A DNA stretch of 27,036 nucleotides, from the NCBI GenBank assembly GCA_964468415.1, contig CAYXUS010000055.1, positions 1 to 27,036 on the forward strand. Reading direction: 5' to 3'. The translations under genes were made by a program, and so were the position numbers. Positions 7,014 to 14,716 of this stretch are shown piece by piece (the stretch's first letter is position 1; every line of letters starts with the position of its first letter). Source of the stretch: Caldithrix sp964468415 (GTDB taxonomy: Bacteria; Calditrichota; Calditrichia; Calditrichales; Calditrichaceae). The notes beneath the pieces are model-generated. The model saw nothing but the letters and a program-made list of their open reading frames with translations, did no database searches and was not told the origin of the DNA.

Positions 7014-7409
7014 ATGTTAAAAAAAAGTATTTTGCTTGGTTCGATTATTCTTTCGCTCATCGTTCTGGCATGTTCCTCAAAGCTCTCCGAAGAGCAATAC
7101 TATGAAAAAGCCAAAGAAGCATATACAAAACATCAAATCAGTCAGGCCCTTGACTACTACAAAAAAATCCTGCAATACTATCCCGATGGCAAACGTGCTC
7201 CCGAATCTCTTTTTATGTTAGGATTCATCAATAACAACGATCTGCACAAATACGACGAAGCCCGTAAATATTATCAGGAATTCATTCAAAAATATCCCAA
7301 GCACGAATTAGCCGATGACGCCCAATACGAATTGAAAACAATGGGCAAAGACCTCGAACAACTACCCTTTTTAAAAGACATTAAAGATGATTCCACGGCT
7401 AACCAATAG
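7014..7409 (+). CDS. Small TPR lipoprotein
   Basis: The 131-residue protein begins with a lipoprotein signal (KK then a hydrophobic core) ending in a V-L-A-C lipobox with C20 as the lipidated residue. The rest is made of TPR-like helices: YYEKAKEAYTKHQISQALDYYKKIL, then APESLFMLGFI and YDEARKYYQEFIQKYP, resembling the repeats of BamD and YbgF/CpoB. It should sit on the periplasmic face of a membrane as a scaffold. The ATG at 7014 follows GGAGG at 6998-7002, better than the upstream TTG at 6975. It is the first gene of the large same-strand cluster; a long stem-loop follows. At this size it is much shorter than BamD, so an outer-membrane assembly role is not implied. Confidence 0.82.
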   Translation: MLKKSILLGSIILSLIVLACSSKLSEEQYYEKAKEAYTKHQISQALDYYKKILQYYPDGKRAPESLFMLGFINNNDLHKYDEARKYYQEFIQKYPKHELADDAQYELKTMGKDLEQLPFLKDIKDDSTANQ

Positions 7410-7426
7410 TTGCTAAACGCGCTTGA

Positions 7427-7493
7427 AAACAATGGCAAAATTCTCGGAACTTTTTGTCGGCACAGGCATATAGTTCTTTTTATGCCATTGTTT
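7427..7493. other. Long-armed inverted repeat after the TPR lipoprotein
   Basis: AAACAATGGCA (7427-7437) and TGCCATTGTTT (7483-7493) are perfect 11-bp arms with a 45-base interior that can form a smaller GAAC/GTTC stem (7447-7450 with 7473-7476). No T-tract follows, so it is more likely an mRNA processing, stability or partial-attenuation structure than a classical terminator. Confidence 0.55.
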
Positions 7494-7537
7494 CCGATGG
7501 GTATTGAGATGGGGCTTATTACAAGGGAAAAACGCAG

Positions 7538-8470
7538 ATGGTAAAAAAACTATTGGGCGCAATCGGTTTAATCGCAGTGCTGTGGGGAATTGGTTTGGCG
7601 CAAAACACCCCGGGCGATTCTTTAACATCCGAAATACAATTACGTACCTATTTGGCAAAAGAAAGTGTACCCGTAAATAAAGAAGTCGTCTACTATGTGG
7701 AGCTGTCCTGGACCGGGGACATGAACCGCTACCATATTTTGGAAATTAGTGATCCTGTTTTAACCAATCTCAAACTTCGGGGCAGTGGCTCCTCCAATCG
7801 CTTTTACATTGATAAAAACAACCAACCACATTCCGTCAAAAAAATCACATTTTACTTTACTCCGTTAGAAATGGGAATGGCCTATATTGACGGTATTACC
7901 ATTAAATATGAAGATACGGTAACAGGGCAAACCGGACGACTTATCTCCGATCGGCTGCCAGTCAAAATTGTAGAGCCTGTGGCCCGGCCCGGTCAGGGCA
8001 TGAATGCGGGAAAAATTTTAATCATAATATTCATCGTATTGTTTTTGCTTACCGTGCTTTTTTCTTTGTACCGCTATTTCCTTCAGAAAAATCAGAAACA
8101 GCAGGAAACAACACCACAACTAACAATCGAAGAAGAATTTCTAAAAGAATTAAAAAACACCATTCGCTTTGGTGAAGTTTTACCCGAAAAAAACTTTGAA
8201 ACCGTCCGGCAACTTCTCGATCGCTATCTCAAAACAAAATTCGGCATTTTAGCGGGAACCGATTTCCCGGAAATCAAAGCCGTACTAAAAGCCGTTGGTT
8301 TGTCCGATGAATTACTCGACAAGTTGGAGCAAGCATTCAACAAAGCCGAATTGGTCAAGTTTGCCGGAGAACCGGTCAGCGAAAGCGATCTCCATTTTTT
8401 TGTGGATACGCTGGAACTAATTTTAAACGAAATGAATAAAAAGAATAATTTAAAAACACAAAATCCCTGA
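7538..8470 (+). CDS. Short BatD-like membrane protein (copy 1)
   Basis: The 310-residue protein has a signal peptide (1-21), a periplasmic beta-rich domain of about 130 residues like one BatD/oxygen-tolerance unit (VNKEVVYYVELSWTGD, then VKKITFYFTPLEMGMAYI), one membrane helix at about 158-180 and a cytosolic helical tail of 130 residues. The tail has the same layout as those of the proteins at 11784 and 21099, including the late motif KAELVKFAGEP (compare SDLVKFAKYIP and ADFRQFANIP). It lies just upstream of moxR, so the tail could meet the ATPase while the outer domain meets a client. The ATG at 7538 gives the best signal peptide; the ribosome binding site (AAGGGA) is weak. Assignment rests on architecture and is moderate. 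Confidence 0.72.
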   Translation: MVKKLLGAIGLIAVLWGIGLAQNTPGDSLTSEIQLRTYLAKESVPVNKEVVYYVELSWTGDMNRYHILEISDPVLTNLKLRGSGSSNRFYIDKNNQPHSVKKITFYFTPLEMGMAYIDGITIKYEDTVTGQTGRLISDRLPVKIVEPVARPGQGMNAGKILIIIFIVLFLLTVLFSLYRYFLQKNQKQQETTPQLTIEEEFLKELKNTIRFGEVLPEKNFETVRQLLDRYLKTKFGILAGTDFPEIKAVLKAVGLSDELLDKLEQAFNKAELVKFAGEPVSESDLHFFVDTLELILNEMNKKNNLKTQNP

Positions 8471-8566
8471 TAGGCGGGTATCTTTGAGTCTCCCGTTCTT
8501 TGAATATTTTGGACCCAAACGATACCACCTCTGGCATTCGGAAGCGAACAACGAAGAGGAGGAACG

Positions 8567-9556
8567 ATGCATCCCGATATCAAAGCGATTAATGAAAAGG
8601 TCGCTCAAGAAAGTGCCTTTGTCGAGAAAATTCTGTCCGAAATAAGCAAAGTAATTGTTGGCCAAACCTACATGATCGAACGCCTGTTAATTGGCTTGCT
8701 TTCCAATGGGCACATCCTTTTGGAAGGCGTACCGGGTTTAGCCAAAACGCTAACCGTTAAAACCCTTTCCCAAACCATCCGTACCAAATTTCAGCGCATT
8801 CAATTTACACCCGATTTACTTCCGGCCGATTTAATCGGTACTTTGATTTACAATCAAAAAGACGGGAAGTTTACCACAAAAAAAGGCCCCATTTTTAGTA
8901 ATCTGATTTTGGCAGACGAAATCAACCGCTCGCCGGCCAAAGTCCAGAGTGCTTTGTTGGAGGCCATGCAAGAACGCCAAGTAACCATTGGCGAAAACAC
9001 CTTCCCTCTGGAAGATCCCTTCTTGGTCCTGGCGACCCAGAACCCAATTGAACAGGAAGGAACCTATCCCTTGCCCGAAGCACAGGTCGATCGGTTTATG
9101 CTCAAACTAAGCGTGGGCTATCCTTCCAAAGAAGAAGAACTGGAAATCATCCGGCGTCAAACCCATAAAGAAACGGTGGAACCGCAGGCGGTTATCACTC
9201 CTAAAGAATTAATCCGCGCCCGGGACGTGGTAAAAGAAGTGTATGTGGATGAAAAAATCGAACGCTACGTGGTAGACATCGTTTTTGCCACACGTAATCC
9301 CGAAGAATATGGACTGGAAGAGTTGAAAGGGTTGATTACGTACGGTGCCAGTCCGCGTGCCTCTATTTATTTGACACAGGCGGCAAAGGCTCATGCCTTC
9401 TTACGCGGGCGGGGCTATGTGACTCCCGAAGATGTGCGTGCCATTGGAATGGACGTGTTGCGTCATCGGGTGATCCTTTCTTACGAAGCCGAAGCGGAAG
9501 AATTAACCACCGAAGACGTTATTCGCAAAGTCTTGAACCGAGTCGAAGTTCCGTAA
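8567..9556 (+). CDS. MoxR-family AAA+ ATPase
   Basis: The 329-residue cytosolic AAA+ ATPase shows Walker A GVPGLAKT (54-61, K60), Walker B LILADEINRSPAKVQ, sensor-1 LVLATQNP and the MoxR signature EQEGTYPLPEAQVDRF, followed by the C-terminal lid (YGASPRASIYLTQAAKAHAFLRGR). MoxR ATPases form hexamers and act with VWA proteins in chaperone-like maturation, as in RavA/ViaA and methanol dehydrogenase assembly. Its partners here are probably the DUF58 protein just downstream and BatA/BatB. A very good AGAGGAGG precedes the ATG. The 11-mer CTGGCATTCGG, half of the palindrome at 6717-6742, lies 26 bases upstream. All catalytic motifs are intact. Confidence 0.95.
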   Translation: MHPDIKAINEKVAQESAFVEKILSEISKVIVGQTYMIERLLIGLLSNGHILLEGVPGLAKTLTVKTLSQTIRTKFQRIQFTPDLLPADLIGTLIYNQKDGKFTTKKGPIFSNLILADEINRSPAKVQSALLEAMQERQVTIGENTFPLEDPFLVLATQNPIEQEGTYPLPEAQVDRFMLKLSVGYPSKEEELEIIRRQTHKETVEPQAVITPKELIRARDVVKEVYVDEKIERYVVDIVFATRNPEEYGLEELKGLITYGASPRASIYLTQAAKAHAFLRGRGYVTPEDVRAIGMDVLRHRVILSYEAEAEELTTEDVIRKVLNRVEVP

Positions 9557-9758
9557 TTGAAAATGTGGCGCGATTTTTCAACTAATGCACGAACGGAAAT
9601 GCGGGCTTAGGACAATGCGGATTGTGTCTGCGGCTCAGTGGCGGTTGGATGTCGCTTTACGTTTTTAGTAGCGGTGATTTTATGCTTTCGGTGCCTTTGA
9701 TTTTTACGGTCAAAAAGGCGAGGTACTGATTAATCATCTAAAAAAGTGAAATGCTGGA

Positions 9759-10772
9759 ATGAATCAAATTATCATATTTGCTCTTGGAATCGGATTGCTG
9801 CTCATAATCGGGGCCATTGTTTGGTACTTCCGACATCTGCGCGAATTGGAGCGCAGTGCCCGGCAAATGGTCGAAACCCGGGAAGAAGAACCGATACCCA
9901 GAGAATTGCTCAAAAAGGTAAAACAGATCGAGATTAATACCCGTAGCGTGGTCAACGAAGTTTTTTCCGGAGAATACCATTCCGTTTTCAAAGGACGGGG
10001 CATGGAGTTTGCCGAAGTGCGCGAATACCAGCCCGGCGATGATGTGCGCCTGATCGACTGGAATGTTTCGGCACGCATGGGCCACCCTTACGTGAAAATT
10101 TTCGAAGAAGAACGTGAGTTGACCGTAATGCTGCTGGTCGACGTGAGCTCCAGCGGAAGCTTTGGTACCACCCGCCAATTCAAGCGGGAAATGGCAGCCG
10201 AACTTTCGGCGGTTCTGGCCTTTTCGGCCATTAAAAACAACGATAAAGTTGGGTTGATCATTTTTTCCGACCGCATCGAAAAATTTATTCCTCCTCGAAA
10301 GGGCAAAACCCATGTGCTGCGCGTTATCCGGGAAATTCTGTTTTACAAACCACGCGAAGCAACCACCAGTATTAGTACGGCACTGGAATTTTTGAGCCGG
10401 GTGATTAAGCGGAAAAGCACCGTATTTCTTATTTCCGATTTTTTGGCGGAAAATTTCAAACAGTCGTTGCAAATTGCCAGCAAAAAGCACGATATCATTG
10501 CCATCAGTATTTCCGATCCCCGGGAAATTTCTCTGCCGGATGCGGGAATGATCGAGATGGAAGATGCCGAAACCGGTGAAGCCATTGTGATCGATACCAG
10601 TAGCGCGCAAATTCGCGATGAATTTCACACCCAGGCGATGGAACAACAAAAACGTTTGAAGAATTTATTCCAGTCGATTGGGGTGGATCACATCCACATC
10701 ATGACCAATGAATCTTATGTGGAACCGGTGAATAAGTTTTTTAAAATGCGTGCCCGGCGTCTGGCATTGTAA
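9759..10772 (+). CDS. Membrane-anchored DUF58 (VWA-like) protein
   Basis: The 337-residue protein has the DUF58 core FSGEYHSVFKGRGMEF (from F69), GDDVRLIDW (93-101) and a VWA-like strand with a MIDAS-type DVSSS starting at D128. DUF58 proteins accompany MoxR ATPases almost everywhere and are presumed metal-dependent adaptors. The unusual part is the first 50 residues: a hydrophobic helix at about 3-24, then a charged linker, before the point where typical Bacteroidetes-type DUF58 proteins begin (ELLKKVKQIEI). The ATG at 9759 has only a weak ribosome binding site, but the internal ATG at 9867 has none at usable spacing, so the anchored form is preferred. The 202-base gap from moxR holds no gene; an imperfect GCCTTTGA/TCAAAAAGGC stem lies at 9693-9719. 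Confidence 0.88.
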   Translation: MNQIIIFALGIGLLLIIGAIVWYFRHLRELERSARQMVETREEEPIPRELLKKVKQIEINTRSVVNEVFSGEYHSVFKGRGMEFAEVREYQPGDDVRLIDWNVSARMGHPYVKIFEEERELTVMLLVDVSSSGSFGTTRQFKREMAAELSAVLAFSAIKNNDKVGLIIFSDRIEKFIPPRKGKTHVLRVIREILFYKPREATTSISTALEFLSRVIKRKSTVFLISDFLAENFKQSLQIASKKHDIIAISISDPREISLPDAGMIEMEDAETGEAIVIDTSSAQIRDEFHTQAMEQQKRLKNLFQSIGVDHIHIMTNESYVEPVNKFFKMRARRLAL

Positions 10773-10857
10773 AAAAGAAGAGAACACCGGGCAATAGAAG
10801 CCGAATGGGAAATGACTTCGCAATGATAGACAAACAAAAGCAAATGAGAGAAAAAAT

Positions 10858-11787
10858 ATGAAACGCATGATCGGGTTCTTGATCCTTTCTCTTCTTTTAT
10901 TGGGAGCGTGTCAAAAGTCGTCCCAAAAAACAGAGGTTACACCACAGGCATCTCTGGAACTGGCCAATGCCTATTACACGAATGGCTTGTACCAGGCGGC
11001 CATTAATCAGTACCTTGACTATTTGAATACGTACGATGTCTCGGCGGCGCGTGCGGCTAACACCTATTTTACCATTGCCAATATTTATTTCGATCGCTTA
11101 AACGATTACCAAAAAGCGCTGGAGTATTATTTCAAAGTTAAATATTTGTTTCCCCAAAGCAAGTTGCAAAAAGAGGTCAGCCAAAAAATCGTTTCCTGCC
11201 TGGAACGCCTCGATCGTTCACAAGATGCGGTGCGTGTCATGGAACAGGAAGCCGCTCTGGATTCCAGCCAAATTCACAAAAATCGTCCCGGAGCCGTGCT
11301 GGCACAAATTGGTTCGCGAAAAATCACCCAGGGCGATCTGGATTTCGAAATCGGCAAAATGCCCCCTTACTTGCAGCAGCAATTTCGCAGCAAAGAAAAA
11401 AAGAAAGAACTGCTGCAACAACTTGTCCTGCAGGATTTGTTGTACCAATCGGCCAAACGGCAAGGCTTGGACAAAGACAAAGATGTGATTGAAGGGGTGT
11501 ACGAAGCCAGGAAGGCTTTGATGGCCAATAAATTATTGCAACAGGAATTGGCGAAAAAAGTCAGCATCAACCCGGAAGAGGTACAACTGTATTACAAAGC
11601 AAACAAAGAACGCTACGCAGTACGCGACAAAAAAGGAAAGATAGTGCGCTACAAAACCTTTGACGAAGTGCGTCAGCAGGTGGCTCAGGATTTGTTGACG
11701 GAGAAACAGCAAAAAGCCTATCAGGAACTGGCCAATCGCTTAATGCAGGCCGAAGACGTTAAAATTTACGATCAACGGATTCAATGA
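10858..11787 (+). CDS. Lipoprotein with TPR and SurA-like chaperone domains
   Basis: The 309-residue protein has a lipoprotein signal with an L-G-A-C lipobox (C18). Residues 30-140 are TPR-like (ELANAYYTNGLYQAAINQYL, then YQKALEYYFKVKYLFPQSK). From about 145, VLAQIGSRKITQGDLDFEI starts a SurA/PrsA-type N-terminal chaperone domain with LLQQLVLQDLLYQSAKRQGLDKD and a closing EVRQQVAQDLLTEKQQKAYQELANRL helix. The parvulin proline-isomerase domain that normally sits between these parts is absent, replaced by a short linker (YYKANKERYAVRDKKGKIVRYKTF). It is therefore probably a periplasmic holding chaperone without isomerase activity. It overlaps the next gene by four bases (ATGA), which points to translational coupling with the second BatD-like protein. 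Confidence 0.82.
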   Translation: MKRMIGFLILSLLLLGACQKSSQKTEVTPQASLELANAYYTNGLYQAAINQYLDYLNTYDVSAARAANTYFTIANIYFDRLNDYQKALEYYFKVKYLFPQSKLQKEVSQKIVSCLERLDRSQDAVRVMEQEAALDSSQIHKNRPGAVLAQIGSRKITQGDLDFEIGKMPPYLQQQFRSKEKKKELLQQLVLQDLLYQSAKRQGLDKDKDVIEGVYEARKALMANKLLQQELAKKVSINPEEVQLYYKANKERYAVRDKKGKIVRYKTFDEVRQQVAQDLLTEKQQKAYQELANRLMQAEDVKIYDQRIQ

Positions 11788-12872
11788 TGAAAAGAACTTG
11801 GTTCAATCGCATTCTGTTTTTAGGGATTCTGATTTTAATTGCGGGAAATGTCCGGGCAGAGGAAAAGCCGTTAATCGAGGTAAAAGCTCAGGTCGATACG
11901 GCTACAATTACCATCGGCGATCACATTACCTATTCCATCATTATTGATCGCCGCAAAGACGTGCGCATCATTCAACCCGGGCCGGGCATTAATCTGGGCA
12001 TGTTCGAAATCAAAAGCTACAACTTCCACAAGCCCATGCGCAGAGGCGATCGCATTGTCGAGCGTTACGATTATGTAATTTCCGTTTACGACACGGGTAA
12101 ATACGTGATTCCACCGTACCCTCTGGCCTATTTTTTGTCGGATACGGCGACCAAACCGTCCATCATTCAAGCGCCGGCCATTACCATCTACGTCAAAAGT
12201 TTGCTTAAAGGCGAAAAAAAACACGAGCTAAAGGATATTAAGCCTCCCTTGAGCATTCCGTTTAATTATCGGTTTTGGCTTAAAATCGCCGGTTTGGTAA
12301 TATTGGCCGTTTTGCTGCTTTATCTGGGCTATTGGCTGTGGAAGCGCAAGCAGGAACGCGGATTTATTTTTACACCTCCACCCCCTCCGCCACCGGCGCA
12401 CGAAAAAGCATTAAAGGCTTTGCAAGAATTGTATGCCAGCGATTTGCTGCAAAAAGGCAATTACAAAGAATTCTTTAGCCGATTGTCCGAAATAATGCGG
12501 GCATATCTGGAAGGGCGCTACTACATTCGGGCCTTGGAAGAAACAACTTCCGAAATCATGTCCGAAATACCGCGAGTGCTGCCCGAACAGGATTTACAGC
12601 GTAATCTGGAAGATTTGTTAACGTTGAGCGATCTGGTCAAATTTGCCAAATACATTCCGCAGCAGGATGAAGTGGAACGGGTCAAAAAGAATGCGGTCGA
12701 TTTTGTGCAGCAAACGAAAATCGTGTACACTTCGTCGGAAGATGAGGCGGCAGACGAGGCGCAATCCGAATCGGCAGAGGAAGAAAAAGTGAAGCAGCTC
12801 ACTTCTCCGACGGATGCTGCGGAAGTTCGGCCAATGGAAAATGAAGACGCTGAAAAAAACGATCATTCTTAA
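11784..12872 (+). CDS. Short BatD-like membrane protein (copy 2)
   Basis: The 362-residue protein mirrors copy 1: signal peptide 1-25, a periplasmic beta domain (DTATITIGDHITYSIIID, YDYVISVYDTGKYVIPPYP), one membrane helix at about 166-186, then a cytosolic tail. Seven consecutive prolines (198-204) link the membrane to the helical domain (KALKALQELYASDLLQKGNYKEFF, ending LVKFAKYIP), and the last 45 residues are acidic and probably disordered. The start is an ATGA overlap with the SurA-like lipoprotein gene. The layout suggests a connector between an outer partner and MoxR or the ABC transporter encoded next. It lacks the full BatD length and holds about one outer unit. Confidence 0.75.
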   Translation: MMKRTWFNRILFLGILILIAGNVRAEEKPLIEVKAQVDTATITIGDHITYSIIIDRRKDVRIIQPGPGINLGMFEIKSYNFHKPMRRGDRIVERYDYVISVYDTGKYVIPPYPLAYFLSDTATKPSIIQAPAITIYVKSLLKGEKKHELKDIKPPLSIPFNYRFWLKIAGLVILAVLLLYLGYWLWKRKQERGFIFTPPPPPPPAHEKALKALQELYASDLLQKGNYKEFFSRLSEIMRAYLEGRYYIRALEETTSEIMSEIPRVLPEQDLQRNLEDLLTLSDLVKFAKYIPQQDEVERVKKNAVDFVQQTKIVYTSSEDEAADEAQSESAEEEKVKQLTSPTDAAEVRPMENEDAEKNDHS

Positions 12873-12882
12873 TAAGTTTTTG

Positions 12883-12898
12883 GGAACGTTTTCGTTCC
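12883..12898. other. Small hairpin before the ABC transporter genes
   Basis: GGAACG and CGTTCC are perfect 6-bp arms around a TTTT loop, located 10 bases after the stop of the BatD-like gene. No T-tract follows. It could act in mRNA processing between the BatD-like and ABC parts of the transcript. Confidence 0.4.
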
Positions 12899-12935
12899 GG
12901 TGAGCATAGACAGTGAAATGGTGAAAGATCAAAGC

Positions 12936-12941
12936 AGGAGG
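12936..12941 (+). promoter_or_regulatory. Shine-Dalgarno deciding a TTG start
   Basis: AGGAGG lies eight bases before TTG at 12950. No in-frame ATG precedes the conserved IDVKGLTRYYG start of the ATPase, so this site decides the rare start codon. Confidence 0.85.
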
Positions 12942-12949
12942 AACGAACC

Positions 12950-13882
12950 TTGATCGACGTCAAAGGATTAACACGCTACTACGGTGAAAAGCGCGCCATT
13001 TTCGACGTTACTTTTCACGTCAACAAAGGCGAGGTGTTGGGCTTGCTGGGCCCGAATGCGGCCGGGAAAACCACCACCATGCGCATTTTGACTTGCTACA
13101 TGCCGCCTACCAGCGGCACGGCCACCGTTGGGGGCTACGATATTCTGGAACAAAGTCTGGAAGTGCGGAAGATTATCGGCTACCTGCCCGAAAATCCGCC
13201 TTTGTACACCGACATGGTCGTGCACGACTATTTAACGTTTGTCAGCCACCTGAAAGGTGTGGAAAAAAATCGCATCAAATCCGAAGTGGACAGCGTAATC
13301 GAAAAAACAAGCCTGGGCGATGTGCGCAATCGCATTATCGGTAAGCTTTCCAAAGGATACAAACAACGGGTAGGATTGGCTCAGGCTTTGTTAAACAATC
13401 CCCAAATCGTCATTCTTGACGAACCGACCGTGGGGCTCGATCCCAAACAAATCATCGAAATTCGCCAGTTGATTAAGGGATTAAGCGGCGAACACACGGT
13501 GATTTTGTCTTCGCACATTCTGCCCGAAATCGAACAAACCTGTGAACGTGTGGTCATCATTAACGAAGGTAAAGTGGTTGCCGAAGACACCGTGGAAAAT
13601 TTGACCAATCGCATGCGCGGGGTACAGCGCATTAACCTGCAGGTGGAAGGCGATCAGGATGCGGTCAAAAAGGCCCTGCAATCCGTTGATGCCATCCAGA
13701 AAATGACGGTCACAATGAAAAACAACATTTGCGAAGTAGCGGTGGAAAGTCCGCAAGACATTCGCAAAGACTTAGCCAGAGTCATCGTTAACAACGGGCT
13801 TGGCCTCTTAGAGCTTTCGACCGAACGCTTTACGCTGGAAGAAATCTTCCTGCATCTGACCACAAAAGAGGAGGTTGCCTGA
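12950..13882 (+). CDS. ABC transporter ATP-binding protein (GldA-like)
   Basis: The 310-residue ATPase shows Walker A GPNAAGKTTT (from G34, K40), Q-loop region YLPENPPLY, signature LSKGYKQRVGLAQAL (from L133), Walker B VILDEPTVGLDP and the H-loop SSHIL. LSKGYKQR instead of LSGGQ is usual for the ABC-2/GldA branch. A C-terminal extension of about 90 residues (INLQVEGDQDAV, ending RFTLEEIFLHLT) is also typical of ABC-2 drug/lipid exporter ATPases. It starts at TTG with a very good ribosome binding site. The permease follows after two bases, and a GldG-like subunit and a DUF4340 protein come next, so the four form one transporter module. Substrate unknown. Confidence 0.92.
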   Translation: MIDVKGLTRYYGEKRAIFDVTFHVNKGEVLGLLGPNAAGKTTTMRILTCYMPPTSGTATVGGYDILEQSLEVRKIIGYLPENPPLYTDMVVHDYLTFVSHLKGVEKNRIKSEVDSVIEKTSLGDVRNRIIGKLSKGYKQRVGLAQALLNNPQIVILDEPTVGLDPKQIIEIRQLIKGLSGEHTVILSSHILPEIEQTCERVVIINEGKVVAEDTVENLTNRMRGVQRINLQVEGDQDAVKKALQSVDAIQKMTVTMKNNICEVAVESPQDIRKDLARVIVNNGLGLLELSTERFTLEEIFLHLTTKEEVA

Positions 13883-13884
13883 AA

Positions 13885-14667
13885 ATGAAAGCGACATTAG
13901 CCATTTTTAAAAAAGAATTCAAATCGTATTTTTATTCGCCCATCGGGTATGTTATTTTGGCCTTGTTTACGGCATTGACCGGCGTGTTCTTTTACCTGTA
14001 CCTCTCCAGCTTTGTGGAAGCCAGCTTCATGGACACCATCCGTGCCCAGCAATACCACATGGCACCGCAAAAATTTAATGTGAACTTAATGCTCATTCGT
14101 CCCTTCTTCTGGAATATTGCTTTAATTTCGTTGTTTACCTTGCCGCTTATTACCATGCGGCTTTATTCCGAAGAAAAACGTTTGGGTACGGTAGAATTGC
14201 TGTACACCACGCCCATTACTCCCACACAAATCGTTCTGGGTAAATTTCTGGCCGGTCTGGCTTTTTACGTCGTTTTGCTCATTCCAACCATGTTCTTTCA
14301 GGCTCTGCTGTTCATTTACGGCGATCCCGAATTTTTGCCGGTACTTTCCGGTTACATTGGATTAATCCTTTTGGGGTCGGCTTTTATTTCGGTGGGATTG
14401 TTTATTTCTACCACCACCGAAAACCAAATTATCGCAGCGATTGGCGGCTTTGGACTGTCGCTCTTGCTCTGGGTTATTGGCTGGGGCGCTAATTTTGCCG
14501 GTCCCACATTGAAGCCGATTTTAAGTTACATCTCCATTATCAACCATTTCGAAGATTTTGCACAGGGGGTCATCGATACCAGTAATTTGGCCTATTACAT
14601 TTTGTTCAGTTTTGTCGGGTTGTACTTTTCGCTTAAAATGATCGAATCCGTCAAATGGAGAGCCTGA
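13885..14667 (+). CDS. ABC-2 type permease (GldF-like)
   Basis: The 260-residue integral membrane protein has six predicted membrane helices and begins LAIFKKEFKSYFYSPIGYV, the amphipathic N-terminus typical of GldF-like ABC-2 permeases. MRLYSEEKRLGTVELLYTTPIT is the conserved cytosolic coupling region, with the TVELL-TTP pattern of the family. It starts two bases after the ATPase stop and is certainly co-translated with it. In Flavobacterium, GldA, GldF and GldG form an ABC transporter linked to gliding; homologues occur widely in non-gliding bacteria, so motility is not implied. No other gliding gene is present in the window. Confidence 0.9.
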   Translation: MKATLAIFKKEFKSYFYSPIGYVILALFTALTGVFFYLYLSSFVEASFMDTIRAQQYHMAPQKFNVNLMLIRPFFWNIALISLFTLPLITMRLYSEEKRLGTVELLYTTPITPTQIVLGKFLAGLAFYVVLLIPTMFFQALLFIYGDPEFLPVLSGYIGLILLGSAFISVGLFISTTTENQIIAAIGGFGLSLLLWVIGWGANFAGPTLKPILSYISIINHFEDFAQGVIDTSNLAYYILFSFVGLYFSLKMIESVKWRA

Positions 14668-14716
14668 TTTGCAGGCTGTGGAGTAGTTGGAATAATAGAA
14701 TGGAGATCAGTGAAAA

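Noticed and set aside
7014..7409. BamD, on the basis of a TPR lipoprotein
   Set aside because: At 131 residues it is about half the length of BamD and has too few TPRs; the genomic context is a Bat cluster.
9738..10649. A 303-codon open frame on the minus strand opposite the DUF58 gene
   Set aside because: The plus strand encodes a well-conserved DUF58 protein; the antisense frame is rich in Phe, His and Gln as expected for a shadow and has no ribosome binding site or domain.
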